Source: BOKV01 sp041397525
GTDB lineage: Bacteria; Pseudomonadota; Alphaproteobacteria; Rhizobiales; Rhizobiaceae
Length of the DNA stretch: 64,000 nt
Assembly (NCBI GenBank): GCA_041397525.1
Contig: JAWKWL010000004.1
Coordinates: forward strand, 1-64,000
Direction of reading: 5' to 3'
The translations under genes were made by a program, and so were the position numbers. Shown piece by piece: positions 8,336 through 17,700 of this stretch. Each line of letters opens with the position of its first letter. Positions within the stretch are counted from its first letter, which is position 1. The notes below the pieces were generated by a model. That model saw only the letters and a list, made by a program, of their open reading frames with translations, was not told where the DNA came from and made no database searches.

Positions 8336-10000
8336 ATGGCTGAACCAGAATTGCTTTTCGTCCCGCTTGGCGGAGTGGGCGAAATCGGCATGAACCTTGC
8401 GCTTTACGGCTATGGCGAGGGCAAGAAGAAGTCCTGGATCATGGTTGATTGCGGAGTGACCTTTCCCGGACCTGACCTGCCGGGGGTTGATCTGGTGCTT
8501 CCAGACATTTCATTCGCGATCGATCTTGGCGATCAGCTCAAGGGTATCGTGATCACACATGCGCATGAGGATCACTATGGTGCGATCCTTTCGCTGTGGC
8601 CGATGCTCAACAAGCCGGTCTGGTGCACACCGTTTACGGCCGGAATGCTGGAATCCAAGGCGGATTCGGAACCGGGTGCACCCAAGGTGCCGCTCAATGT
8701 CTACCGCGCCGGTGACAGGTTCAATGTCGGGCCGTTCGAGATCGAGGCTGTGCATGTCACCCATTCGATACCGGAGCCCGTTTCGCTGGCAATCAAGTCG
8801 CCGCTTGGCCGGTTGATCCACACCGGCGACTGGAAACTGGACGCGGAACCCTCACTCGGTGCTGACACGGATGCGAATGCATTTACCCGGCTTGGTGACG
8901 AGAGTGTGCTCGCACTTGTTTGCGATTCCACGAATGCGATGCGTAGCGGCACATCGGCGACCGAACAGGCGGTTTCCGACAGCCTTGCCGAAATCATTAC
9001 CCAGGCAAAGGGCAGGGTGGCGATTACCACCTTCTCGTCCAATGTCGGGCGGATTCGCTCGATTGCCCATGCGGCGCAAAAGGCCGGACGCAAGGTGATG
9101 ATCATGGGCCGCTCAATGCGCAGGGTGTGTGATGTCGCTGACGAGCTCGGCTATCTCGAAGGTCTGGACGAATTCATCAGTGAAGATGAGTTCCAGGCGC
9201 TCGACCGTTCGAAGGTGGTAATCATCCTGACGGGTAGCCAGGGCGAGGACCGCGCCGCACTCGCCAAGCTTTCGCGGGATGAACATCCCCGCGTGCATCT
9301 GACGGCAGGCGATGTTGTCGTCTATTCCTCACGCACGATTCCCGGCAATGAAAAGCCGATCAACGAGACCAAGAACCGTCTGATTGAACTCGGCGTCGAG
9401 ATCATCACCGATGATATTGCGCTGGTGCATGTTTCTGGCCACCCGCGCCAGGAAGAAATGGAAAAGATGTATTCCTGGGTCCGGCCGCAGATTTCGGTTC
9501 CCGTGCATGGTGAGGCTGCGCATCTTTCAGCGCATGCAGCACTTGCGGCAGGGTTCGGCGTGCCGCAGGTTGCTCCGGTTCGCAATGGCAACATCCTGCG
9601 TCTTGCTCCGGGCCCGGCAGAAATTGTAGGTGACGCGCCGCATGGCCGTATCTACAAGGATGGCAATATCATCGGTTCGGACGAGGAAACCGGCGTCGTG
9701 ATGCGGCGCAAGCTTTCCTTTGCCGGGATCGTTGCCTGTTCGGTTGTCCTCGACCAGAAGGGGCGGCTGGCTGATGACATAGATGTTTCGCTCCATGGAA
9801 TGCCGGATTATACCCCGTCGGGAGAACCATTCGACGATATCGTGTTCGAAGCAGCGTCCAGCGCTGTTGAATCATTGCCGATCGCTCGTCGCAGGGACGA
9901 CGAACTGGTGATGAACGCAGTTGAAAAATCGGTACGCGCGGCAGCGCGAGACCATTGGGGCAAGAAGCCGGTGGTAACCGTGTTTGTAGCGAGGGTGTGA
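8336..10000 (+). CDS. rnj: Ribonuclease J
   Basis: Metallo-beta-lactamase/beta-CASP nuclease with 5'-exonuclease and endonuclease activity, used for rRNA and mRNA processing. The zinc motif THAHEDHYGAI gives His75, His77, Asp79 and His80; further ligands fall in the VHVTHSIPEPVSLAI and HTGDWKLD stretches, and the beta-CASP portion includes VHVSGHPRQEEM. The 554 residues match the family. It starts at an ATG 6 bases after birA and is followed at 3 bases by mce, so the three are probably co-transcribed. Confidence 0.95.
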   Translation: MAEPELLFVPLGGVGEIGMNLALYGYGEGKKKSWIMVDCGVTFPGPDLPGVDLVLPDISFAIDLGDQLKGIVITHAHEDHYGAILSLWPMLNKPVWCTPFTAGMLESKADSEPGAPKVPLNVYRAGDRFNVGPFEIEAVHVTHSIPEPVSLAIKSPLGRLIHTGDWKLDAEPSLGADTDANAFTRLGDESVLALVCDSTNAMRSGTSATEQAVSDSLAEIITQAKGRVAITTFSSNVGRIRSIAHAAQKAGRKVMIMGRSMRRVCDVADELGYLEGLDEFISEDEFQALDRSKVVIILTGSQGEDRAALAKLSRDEHPRVHLTAGDVVVYSSRTIPGNEKPINETKNRLIELGVEIITDDIALVHVSGHPRQEEMEKMYSWVRPQISVPVHGEAAHLSAHAALAAGFGVPQVAPVRNGNILRLAPGPAEIVGDAPHGRIYKDGNIIGSDEETGVVMRRKLSFAGIVACSVVLDQKGRLADDIDVSLHGMPDYTPSGEPFDDIVFEAASSAVESLPIARRRDDELVMNAVEKSVRAAARDHWGKKPVVTVFVARV

Positions 10001-10003
10001 GCA

Positions 10004-10408
10004 ATGATCGGAAGGTTGAACCATGTAGCGATTGCAGTGCCGGATCTTGGTTCTGCAACCGCACTTTATGCAAATACGCTGGGCGCGAAAACGAGTGCCC
10101 CCATGGCACTGCCTGACCATGGTGTGACGGTCGTTTTCGTTGAATTGCCCAATACCAAGATTGAATTGCTGGAACCGCTGGGCGAGGCCTCACCCATTGC
10201 GCAGTTTCTGGAGCGCAACCAGTCCGGCGGCATTCACCATATCTGCTATGAGGTTGATGACATTCTTGTTGCGCGTGACAGGCTGAAAGCGGAAGGCGCC
10301 AGGGTGTTGGGAGATGGCAATCCGAAAACCGGAGCGCATGGCAAGCCGGTACTCTTCCTGCATCCCAAGGACTTCAACGGCACTCTCGTCGAGCTTGAAC
10401 AGGTCTGA
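10004..10408 (+). CDS. mce: Methylmalonyl-CoA epimerase
   Basis: VOC-fold enzyme that interconverts the R and S forms of methylmalonyl-CoA, feeding propionyl-CoA carbon into succinyl-CoA. The 134 residues show the expected metal ligands: His7 in RLNHVAIAVPDL, a histidine in GGIHHICYEVDD and Glu130 in NGTLVELEQV. The short spacing after rnj and before the DUF1467 gene is the usual rhizobial arrangement. Some VOC proteins do other jobs, but the match along the whole length makes the epimerase call good. Confidence 0.92.
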   Translation: MIGRLNHVAIAVPDLGSATALYANTLGAKTSAPMALPDHGVTVVFVELPNTKIELLEPLGEASPIAQFLERNQSGGIHHICYEVDDILVARDRLKAEGARVLGDGNPKTGAHGKPVLFLHPKDFNGTLVELEQV

Positions 10409-10413
10409 ATACC

Positions 10414-10683
10414 ATGAGTTTTTTCACCGGATTCGCGGTCTATTTCATCATCTGGTGGTTGTCACTGTTTGCGGTGCTGCCATTCGGGGTACAGAGCCAG
10501 GCGGAATCGGGCGAGCGGTTGCAGGGCACTGATCCCGGTGCGCCGGTCAATCCGCGGCTTTGGCGCAAATTGGCTATCAACACACTGGTGGCAGGGGTGA
10601 TTTTCGGAGCCTGGTATGTGGCAACCAATGTCATGGGATACGGCATCGATTCGCTACCGAGCATTTTTCCGCACGACCGGTAG
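10414..10683 (+). CDS. DUF1467 family membrane protein
   Basis: An 89-residue protein with two predicted transmembrane helices (about residues 5-25 and 55-75) and the family feature IIWWLSLFAVLPFGVQSQAE. DUF1467 proteins are widespread in alphaproteobacteria and almost always lie between mce and proS or lolC; their function is unknown. It begins 5 bases after mce and is probably the last gene of the birA-rnj-mce unit, since a hairpin follows at 10724. Confidence 0.88.
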   Translation: MSFFTGFAVYFIIWWLSLFAVLPFGVQSQAESGERLQGTDPGAPVNPRLWRKLAINTLVAGVIFGAWYVATNVMGYGIDSLPSIFPHDR

Positions 10684-11121
10684 AACCGTTCGAGTTTCAG
10701 GAAAACAGACCCCCAAAACAAAAGCAGGGCACAAGGCCCTGCGATAGTTTGCGTGTCCTGGATCGTACTGCGCATTCATCTTGCGATATCAACGCCGGCT
10801 GCAGTTTCCCGCGCCACAGACCCATATCCTCCCAAGACTTAAGACCGCTGTAAAGGCTGGTTAGCCAGCTTCTCTATGGCTAAGAGATAAAGCACAGTGT
10901 CACGCATTTGTCATGCGCAAACTGCGACTATTCGCACAGATTTTGCTCATGTTGCCCAAAGTTTTGGCCGATTTTGCCTTTCAAGCGTTCCAAATGTGTC
11001 GCAGGGAAATCGGGTTCGGGCTTGTGCGGGGCACGGGTGCGGCTTATTAGGGTCAAAACCCTGGGGCAGTGTCTGAACAGACAACGGCAACCAGTCACCA
11101 ATCTCTTGTTCTGGAATCAAC
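10684..11121 (+). other. 438-base intergenic region before proS
   Basis: No convincing gene here. It holds the hairpin described at 10724-10742 and, by position, the promoter of the proS-lolCD unit, which I could not place with confidence. A 45-codon frame at 10913-11050 has no ribosome binding site and no family resemblance, so I left it out. Confidence 0.5.
10724..10742. terminator. Hairpin after the DUF1467 gene, weak terminator
   Basis: Perfect 7-base stem GCAGGGC/GCCCTGC with loop ACAAG. On the plus strand no T tract follows, but the A-rich flank on the left would give TTTTGTTTT after the stem on the minus strand. It may end the birA-rnj-mce transcript weakly or act in both directions. 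Confidence 0.4.
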
Positions 11122-12456
11122 ATGCGCCTTTCCCGCTATTTCCTGCCGCTTCTCAAGGAGACGCCCAAAGAGGCCGAGATCATCTCGCACCGGCTGATGC
11201 TGCGTGCCGGCATGATCCGGCAGCAATCGGCCGGGATCTATTCCATGTTGCCACTCGGGCTGAAGGTGTTGAACAAGGTCAATGCCATCATTCGAGAGGA
11301 ACAGAACCGCTCCGGTGCGGTTGAAATCCTGATGCCCACCATCCAGTCAGCCGATCTGTGGCGTGAAAGCGGGCGGTATGACGATTACGGCAAGGAAATG
11401 CTGCGGATCGAAGACAGGCACGGGCGTGAAATGCTTTTCGGGCCAACCAATGAGGAGATGGTAACCGACATTTTCCGATCCTATGTTCGGTCATACCGGG
11501 ATCTCCCTCTGAACCTTTACCACATCCAATGGAAATTCCGGGATGAAGTTCGCCCGCGTTTTGGCGTAATGCGAGGCCGTGAATTCCTGATGAAGGACGC
11601 CTATTCATTCGACCTTGATGAAGCAGGTGCAAGGGCAGCCTATAACCGGATGTTTGTCGCCTATTTGCGCACCTTTGCGAGGCTGGGATTGAAGGCCATC
11701 CCGATGCGGGCCGACACCGGCCCCATTGGTGGTGACATGAGCCATGAATTCATCATTCTCGCTGATACAGGCGAAAGCCAGGTGTTCTGCCACAAGGACT
11801 ATGTCGACATGGCGGTTCCAGGCGATGATGTCGATTTCCGCAATGATGCGGAACTCGCATCCCTGGTGACGAAATGGACAACACCATATGCTGCGACAGA
11901 GGAAATGCATGACGAGGCGCAGTGGGCAAGGATTGGCGAAGGTAACGGGCTTTCGGCGCGTGGCATTGAGGTTGGCCACATCTTCTATTTCGGGACCAAA
12001 TATTCCGAACCGATGAATGCAAAGGTCATGGGGCCCGACGGCAAGGAAAATTTCGTGCATATGGGCTCTTACGGCATTGGTCCGACGCGACTTCTTGCTG
12101 CAATTATCGAGGCCTTTCATGATGATGCCGGAATCATGTGGCCGAAAGGCGTTGCGCCATTCGATGCGGGGATCATCAACATGAAGGTCGGAGACGAAGC
12201 TGTCGACAAGGTCTGCGATGATCTCTACGCCAAGTTGTCTGCTCGCGGGCTGGACGTGTTGTATGACGATACAGACAACCGGGCCGGTGCGAAATTCGCC
12301 GCAATGGACCTGATCGGATTGCCCTGGCAGGTAATTGCAGGACCGCGCGGTGTTGCGGAAGGCACCATCGAACTCAAGCGGCGTGCTGATGGCGAGCGCA
12401 TGGTGATGAGTGTGGACGATGCCGTGAACCGGCTTGCAGGGGAATATGCGGCTTGA
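11122..12456 (+). CDS. proS: Prolyl-tRNA synthetase, short form
   Basis: Class II synthetase that charges tRNA-Pro. The 444 residues contain the class II motifs, with GPTNEEMVTDIFRSYVRSYR and RFGVMRGREFLMKDAYSFD in the catalytic core and an anticodon-binding domain at about 345-444. Compared with the 570-residue E. coli enzyme it lacks the INS editing domain between motifs 2 and 3; this short type is normal in alphaproteobacteria, where editing of Ala-tRNA-Pro is done in trans. The stop overlaps the lolC start, linking it to the Lol genes. Confidence 0.95.
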   Translation: MRLSRYFLPLLKETPKEAEIISHRLMLRAGMIRQQSAGIYSMLPLGLKVLNKVNAIIREEQNRSGAVEILMPTIQSADLWRESGRYDDYGKEMLRIEDRHGREMLFGPTNEEMVTDIFRSYVRSYRDLPLNLYHIQWKFRDEVRPRFGVMRGREFLMKDAYSFDLDEAGARAAYNRMFVAYLRTFARLGLKAIPMRADTGPIGGDMSHEFIILADTGESQVFCHKDYVDMAVPGDDVDFRNDAELASLVTKWTTPYAATEEMHDEAQWARIGEGNGLSARGIEVGHIFYFGTKYSEPMNAKVMGPDGKENFVHMGSYGIGPTRLLAAIIEAFHDDAGIMWPKGVAPFDAGIINMKVGDEAVDKVCDDLYAKLSARGLDVLYDDTDNRAGAKFAAMDLIGLPWQVIAGPRGVAEGTIELKRRADGERMVMSVDDAVNRLAGEYAA

Positions 12457-13784
12457 CCTTGCTGAATGAACCGGCATCCGGGGCAGGACTGGTTCCTGCA
12501 GGCAAAAGGGAAATGGTGCGTGCGCCTGGTCCGTTTTCGGCGTTCGAGTTCCTGTTGGCCGGGCGTTATTTGCGGGCGCGGCGCAAGGAGGCCTTCATTT
12601 CCGTGATCGCCGGTTTGTCGTTCATCGGTATCATGCTTGGTGTTGCGACGCTGATCATTGTGATGGCGGTGATGAACGGGTTTCGGGCCGAACTTCTCAA
12701 CCGCATTCTCGGCATGAACGGGCACATGATCGTGCAACCGGTCGACTATGATCTCAATGACTACGATCTGGTGACCAAGCGCATTTCCGGTGTGGCCGGC
12801 GTGCGCCTCGTGGTTCCGCTCGTCGAGGGCCAGGCGCTTGTTTCCGGACAACGCGGTACGGCGGGCACAGGTGCGCTGATCCGCGGGGTGCGCGAAGCGG
12901 AGTTGCAGCAGATCAAGGGAATATCCGGCAATGTACGTGAAGGCACGCTGACGGGTTTTGACAGCAATGAGGGCATTGCCGTCGGGATCCGGCTGGCGCA
13001 GAATCTGGGCCTGCATGCCGGTGACATGATGACGGTAATATCGCCGGATGGTGACGTTACGCCTTTCGGCACGACACCGCGGGTCAAGGCCTATCCCGTC
13101 ACCGCGATTTTCGAAATCGGAATGAGCGAGTATGATTCGTCCATCGCCTATCTGCCGCTTTCGGAAGCGCAGCTCTTCTTCAATTCCGAGGACAAGGTTT
13201 CGGCGATAGAAATTTACACCGATAATCCCGATGCCGTGGGCAGCATGCGCGAGGCGGTGAATAACGCAGTCGAGAGGCCGCATTTCCTTGTTGACTGGCG
13301 TCAGCTGTCTGGCGGGGATTTCTTTACCGCACTCCGGGTCGAGCGCAATGTGATGTTCATGATCCTGACGCTCATTATCCTGGTGGCGGCACTCAACATC
13401 ATTTCCGGGCTGACGATGCTGGTGAAAGACAAGGGCCGCGACATTGCGATCCTGCGCACCATGGGAGCGACGCGTTGGTCGATAATGCGGGTTTTCATGA
13501 TGACCGGCTCTGCCATCGGAATTTCCGGAACAATATTCGGCGTGATCCTTGGGGTGATCGTGTGTCGAAACATCAAGGCCATCCAGAATTTCGTCGATTG
13601 GGTCGTTGGCGGTCATGTCTGGGATCCGACGGTACGGTTCCTGTCCGATATTCCTGCGCGCATGGATGTTGGCGAAACGGTTTCGATTGTCGTGATGGCA
13701 TTGGCGCTTTCCTTCCTGGCGACAATCCTGCCGGCATGGCGGGCGGCACGGCTCGATCCGGTTGAGGCGCTGCGATATGAGTGA
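12453..13784 (+). CDS. lolC: Lipoprotein-releasing ABC permease LolC/LolE
   Basis: Inner-membrane permease that extracts lipoproteins and hands them to the carrier LolA. It has a cytoplasmic N-tail, a first helix with VIAGLSFIGIMLGVATLIIV, a large periplasmic MacB-like domain (about 70-290) and three C-terminal FtsX-type helices, with the ABC contact motif DIAILRTMGATRWSIMRVF. The TTG at 12453 overlaps the proS TGA (TTGA) and gives 443 residues; the ATG at 12513 behind AAAGGGA would give 423 and is a fair alternative. A single LolC-type gene here suggests a homodimeric or LolF-like permease rather than a LolC/LolE pair. Confidence 0.92.
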   Translation: MTLLNEPASGAGLVPAGKREMVRAPGPFSAFEFLLAGRYLRARRKEAFISVIAGLSFIGIMLGVATLIIVMAVMNGFRAELLNRILGMNGHMIVQPVDYDLNDYDLVTKRISGVAGVRLVVPLVEGQALVSGQRGTAGTGALIRGVREAELQQIKGISGNVREGTLTGFDSNEGIAVGIRLAQNLGLHAGDMMTVISPDGDVTPFGTTPRVKAYPVTAIFEIGMSEYDSSIAYLPLSEAQLFFNSEDKVSAIEIYTDNPDAVGSMREAVNNAVERPHFLVDWRQLSGGDFFTALRVERNVMFMILTLIILVAALNIISGLTMLVKDKGRDIAILRTMGATRWSIMRVFMMTGSAIGISGTIFGVILGVIVCRNIKAIQNFVDWVVGGHVWDPTVRFLSDIPARMDVGETVSIVVMALALSFLATILPAWRAARLDPVEALRYE

Positions 13785-14463
13785 ACCGGTTCTGGAAATA
13801 CGCAATGTTCGGCGTGCCTATCACGAGGGGCCGCGCGAATTGGTGGTTCTCAGTGAGGCGAACCTTGATTTGCACGCTGGTGAACTGGTTGCACTGGTGG
13901 CTCCGTCGGGAACCGGTAAGTCGACCCTGCTGCATCTGGCGGGCCTGCTCGAACGGCCTGACGGTGGAGATGTGCATATTGCCGGGCGTGCCACGCGCGG
14001 AATGCCTGATCGCCAGCGAACGCTCATCCGGCGCAACGAACTCGGTTTTGTCTATCAGTTCCACCATCTGTTGCCGGAATTTTCTGCGCTGGAGAATTTG
14101 ATGGTTCCGCAATTGATCCGTGGCGTGTCCCGCAAAGTTGCGGGCGAGCGGGCAATGGAATTGCTGGAATACATGAAAATTGGCGAGCGGGCACAGCATC
14201 GCCCGGCTGAGCTGTCCGGCGGTGAACAGCAACGCGTTGCCATTGCGCGCGCCGTTGCCAACGCGCCGCGCCTGCTGCTGGCGGACGAACCTACCGGCAA
14301 CCTTGATCCGGAGACTTCCTCCCATGTATTTTCCATGCTGGAAACACTTGTGCGCTCGACGGGATTGTCAGCGCTGGTGGCTACGCACAATCATGAACTC
14401 GCGCGGCGGATGGATCGCTGCGTCACACTGAACCACGGTCGGATTGAGGCATATCAACCGTGA
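13777..14463 (+). CDS. lolD: Lipoprotein-releasing ABC ATPase LolD
   Basis: Cytoplasmic ATPase that powers the Lol permease. Walker A reads APSGTGKST (residues 42-50), the ABC signature is ELSGGEQQRVAIARAVA (from about 144) and Walker B is LLLADEPTGNLDP (from about 167). The ATG at 13777 lies 8 bases inside lolC and fits the family start; the open frame runs back to a GTG at 13762. Of 228 residues, the whole is a standard LolD. Its stop codon overlaps the first of the LexA-like half-sites described next. Confidence 0.95.
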   Translation: MSEPVLEIRNVRRAYHEGPRELVVLSEANLDLHAGELVALVAPSGTGKSTLLHLAGLLERPDGGDVHIAGRATRGMPDRQRTLIRRNELGFVYQFHHLLPEFSALENLMVPQLIRGVSRKVAGERAMELLEYMKIGERAQHRPAELSGGEQQRVAIARAVANAPRLLLADEPTGNLDPETSSHVFSMLETLVRSTGLSALVATHNHELARRMDRCVTLNHGRIEAYQP

Positions 14464-14514
14464 ACATAAAAAGAACAAAAAGGCATTGACAGCGAGAACA
14501 AAAGAGAACATAAA
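14462..14514 (+). promoter_or_regulatory. Promoter with LexA-like GAAC repeats
   Basis: Four GAAC words lie in 48 bases. The first pair, at 14462-14476, is GAAC-N7-GAAC, which is the complement of the alphaproteobacterial LexA operator GTTC-N7-GTTC. The second pair, at 14496-14509, has a 6-base spacer. A promoter-like TTGACA (14486-14491), 17 bases, then CATAAA (14509-14514) overlaps the second pair. The element would drive the small ORF at 14566 and perhaps dnaE. Spacing of the second pair is off consensus, so LexA control is a hypothesis. Confidence 0.5.
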
Positions 14515-14565
14515 GTGAAGCACTGACGAAACGCACCGCTTTTGCGGCATATGGAGGGACCCGTC

Positions 14566-14664
14566 ATGTATGTTTCGCTTCGCGATATTGCTTCACTTGC
14601 CACGATCAGCTTGTTCCTTGCAGCGATCTTCACCTGGGCTGACATACTCAAGGCAGTGGCCTGA
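14566..14664 (+). CDS. 32-residue hydrophobic small protein
   Basis: A short ORF reading from MYVSLRDIASLATIS to ILKAVA, with one hydrophobic stretch that could span the membrane. Support for translation is a GGAGGG 7 bases ahead of the ATG and a promoter-like element 50 bases further up. An in-frame ATG at 14551 sits on the ribosome site and is less likely. I do not recognise a family. It lies in the gap between lolD and dnaE and could be a real microprotein or a translated leader. Confidence 0.6.
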   Translation: MYVSLRDIASLATISLFLAAIFTWADILKAVA

Positions 14665-14773
14665 AACGAAAAACCGGTGGCTATTGCAGGCCGCTTGTCC
14701 GGAATGCTTGCTGTCGTTAGCCAAGGCCCTATGATCGAGACGATTCCTCGTTTTCAAGGGTTGGGCTGGCTGA

Positions 14774-17700
14774 ATGGTGGCAGATCGAGCAGTAAGGTCG
14801 GCGGATGGCGTGCGGGACGGCGAGGGGGCTGGCTCTCTGGTCGGAAAAGGGCCCGGTTACGTTCATCTGCATGTACATTCGGCTTTTTCATTGCTGGAAG
14901 GAGCCATGCAGCTTGCCAAGGTGGTGGAGCTTGCGGTTGCGGACCGTCAGCCGGCCATCGCAATTACGGATCGCAACAACCTGTTCGGTGCGCTCGAGTT
15001 TTCCGAGAAGGCTGGCGGCAAGGGTTTGCAGCCGATCATGGGTGTGAAACTCGCGGTTGATTTTGCCGATGGTCTGGACGCCAGGCCAAAGTCGGGATTC
15101 CTGCAGTCACGTTTCCTGGTGCTGTTGGCGATGAACCAGGAAGGTTTTGCCAATATCACGCGATTGGTTTCGAAGGCGCATCTGGAAGGGGATGCTGCCA
15201 GTGAGGCGGATGGCAACGGCAGCATTGCGCATCAAGGGCCGCATATCGGCTTTGCTGACCTTGAACGGCTGAATGGCGATATCATCGTTCTGACAGGCGG
15301 GCCTGACGGGCCGCTGGATTGCCTGATTGACGATGATCATGCGGACGGTGCCAGGGCACGATTGCGACGGTTGAAATCCGTATTCGGCAACCGTCTTTAT
15401 GTGGAGTTGCAGCGGCATCGTCAGGATGGTCGCGAACGCCGGTGCGAAACGCATCTGCTTGCGATGGCTTATGCGGAACAGGTTGCAATTGTTGCGACCA
15501 ATCAATGCTATTTCGCCAGGCGCGATGATTTCGAGGCGCATGATGCGCTTGTTGCCATTGCAGAAGGCAGTGTGGTGGCATCCGAGGACCGGCGCAGGCT
15601 GACGCCTGAGCATTATTTCAAGAGCCGGTCGGAAATGATGGCCCTGTTTGCGGATCTGCCGGAAGCCTTGGACAACACGGTCGAGATTGCACAGCGTTGT
15701 GCGTTTCGCGCCAGGAAACATGATCCGATATTGCCGCGTTTCACGGGCGAGAGCAATGATCCGGTGGCTGCGGTCGCGGCAGAGTCAGAGGAATTGAAGC
15801 GGCAGGCGCGCGAGGGTCTTCGAGATCGAATGCAGGTTTTCGAGCCGGCGACCGGTTTCACCCTTGATGACTATGACCAGCGGCTTGAATTCGAGCTCGG
15901 CATCATCGAGCAAATGGGGTTCCCTGGTTATTTCCTGATAGTTTCCGACTTCATCAAATGGGCCAAGGCGCAAGACATTCCCGTTGGGCCGGGGCGCGGA
16001 TCGGGAGCGGGTTCGCTTGTTGCCTGGGCGCTGACAATCACCGACATCGATCCGATGCGGTTTTCACTGCTGTTCGAACGCTTCCTCAATCCCGAGCGCG
16101 TTTCGATGCCGGATTTCGACATCGATTTCTGTCAGGAACGGCGTGAGGAGGTCATCCGTTATGTGCAGGAGAAGTACGGTCGCGGGCAGGTGGCGCAGAT
16201 CATAACCTTCGGATCCTTGCAGGCCCGAGCAGTGCTGCGCGATGTCGGACGCGTGTTGCAAATGCCCTATGGCCAGGTTGACCGGCTTTGCAAACTGGTT
16301 CCGTCCAATCCGGCCAATCCGGTTTCGCTGAAGGACGCGATCATCGGGGAGCCACGCTTGCGCGAGGCGCAGCGAGAGGAAGAAATAGTTTCGACGCTGT
16401 TTGACATTTCGACCCGGTTGGAAGGGCTTTACCGCCACGCTTCCACCCATGCGGCGGGTATCGTCATTGGCGACCGGCCACTGGAGGAACTTGTACCGCT
16501 ATACCGCGATCCGCGCTCGGACATGCCTGTCACGCAATATTCGATGAAATGGGCGGAGGCGGCAGGTCTCGTCAAATTCGACTTTCTCGGTCTCAAGACG
16601 CTGACCGTGATCCGAAAGGCGGTGGAATTCATCGCACAACGCAGTGACACCGATGGCGAAGTCATAGATATTTCAGCCATCCCGATTGATGATCCGAACA
16701 CTTATGAAATGCTGGCGCGCGGTGAGACGGTTGGCGTGTTCCAGCTGGAATCGATGGGCATGCGCAAGGCGCTTATCGGTATGAAGCCGGACCGTTTCGA
16801 GGACATTATCGCGCTGGTGGCACTGTACCGGCCAGGCCCGATGGATAATATCCCGGTCTATAATGACCGAAAGAACGGGCTGGAAACGGCGAAGTACATA
16901 GACGACAAGATCGAACCGGTTCTAAGGGAGACGCATGGCGTCATCATCTACCAGGAACAGGTGATGCAGATCGCGCAGATCCTTTCGGGCTATTCGCTTG
17001 GCGAAGCAGACATGCTGCGCCGCGCGATGGGCAAGAAAATCCGTGAGGAAATGGACCAGCAGCGCGCGCGCTTCGTTGACGGAGCGGTCGAAGGTGGCCT
17101 GACCAAATCAAAAGCAAACGAGATTTTCGACCTATTGGCGAAGTTCGCCGATTACGGCTTCAACAAGTCCCATGCGGCCGCATATGCGCTGGTTTCCTAC
17201 CAGACCGCCTGGCTGAAGGCGGGGTATCCGGTCGAATTCCTCGCAGCATCCATGCAACTTGATATCAATAATACTGACAAACTCGCCATCTTTCACCAGG
17301 AGGCAGGTGACCGCGGCATCGAGATCGTACCGCCTTCCGTTCAGACGTCCGAGGCAGGTTTTTCAGTTGGCGAGGACAAGATTTATTATGCGCTTGCCGC
17401 CATCAAGGGCGTTGGTGAGGCTGCCGTGCGCCAGATTGTTGCCGAGCGAAAAGCGAATGGCAATTATCGCGACATCACGGATTTCTTCTCGCGTATCGAC
17501 ATCCGGCAGGTCAACCGTCGCACACTTGAAAGCCTGATCACGGCTGGCGCGCTTGACTGTTTCGGCCATATGCGCGAGCAGTTGATGGCCGGGCTGGAGC
17601 GGCTTGTGGGGCATGCCAGCCGCACCGCGCAAGACCGTGACAGCGGACAGAATGACATGTTCGCGGCATCGGGCGGTTCACCTGTCGAGGCGATCACGCT

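Noticed and set aside
10913..11050. 45-codon plus-strand ORF before proS
   Set aside because: No ribosome binding site, no recognisable family, and a composition like the surrounding non-coding DNA.
12225..13805. 526-codon minus-strand frame opposite proS and lolC
   Set aside because: It is antisense to two well-supported genes, is rich in His, Arg and Gln as expected of a shadow, and has no domain resemblance.
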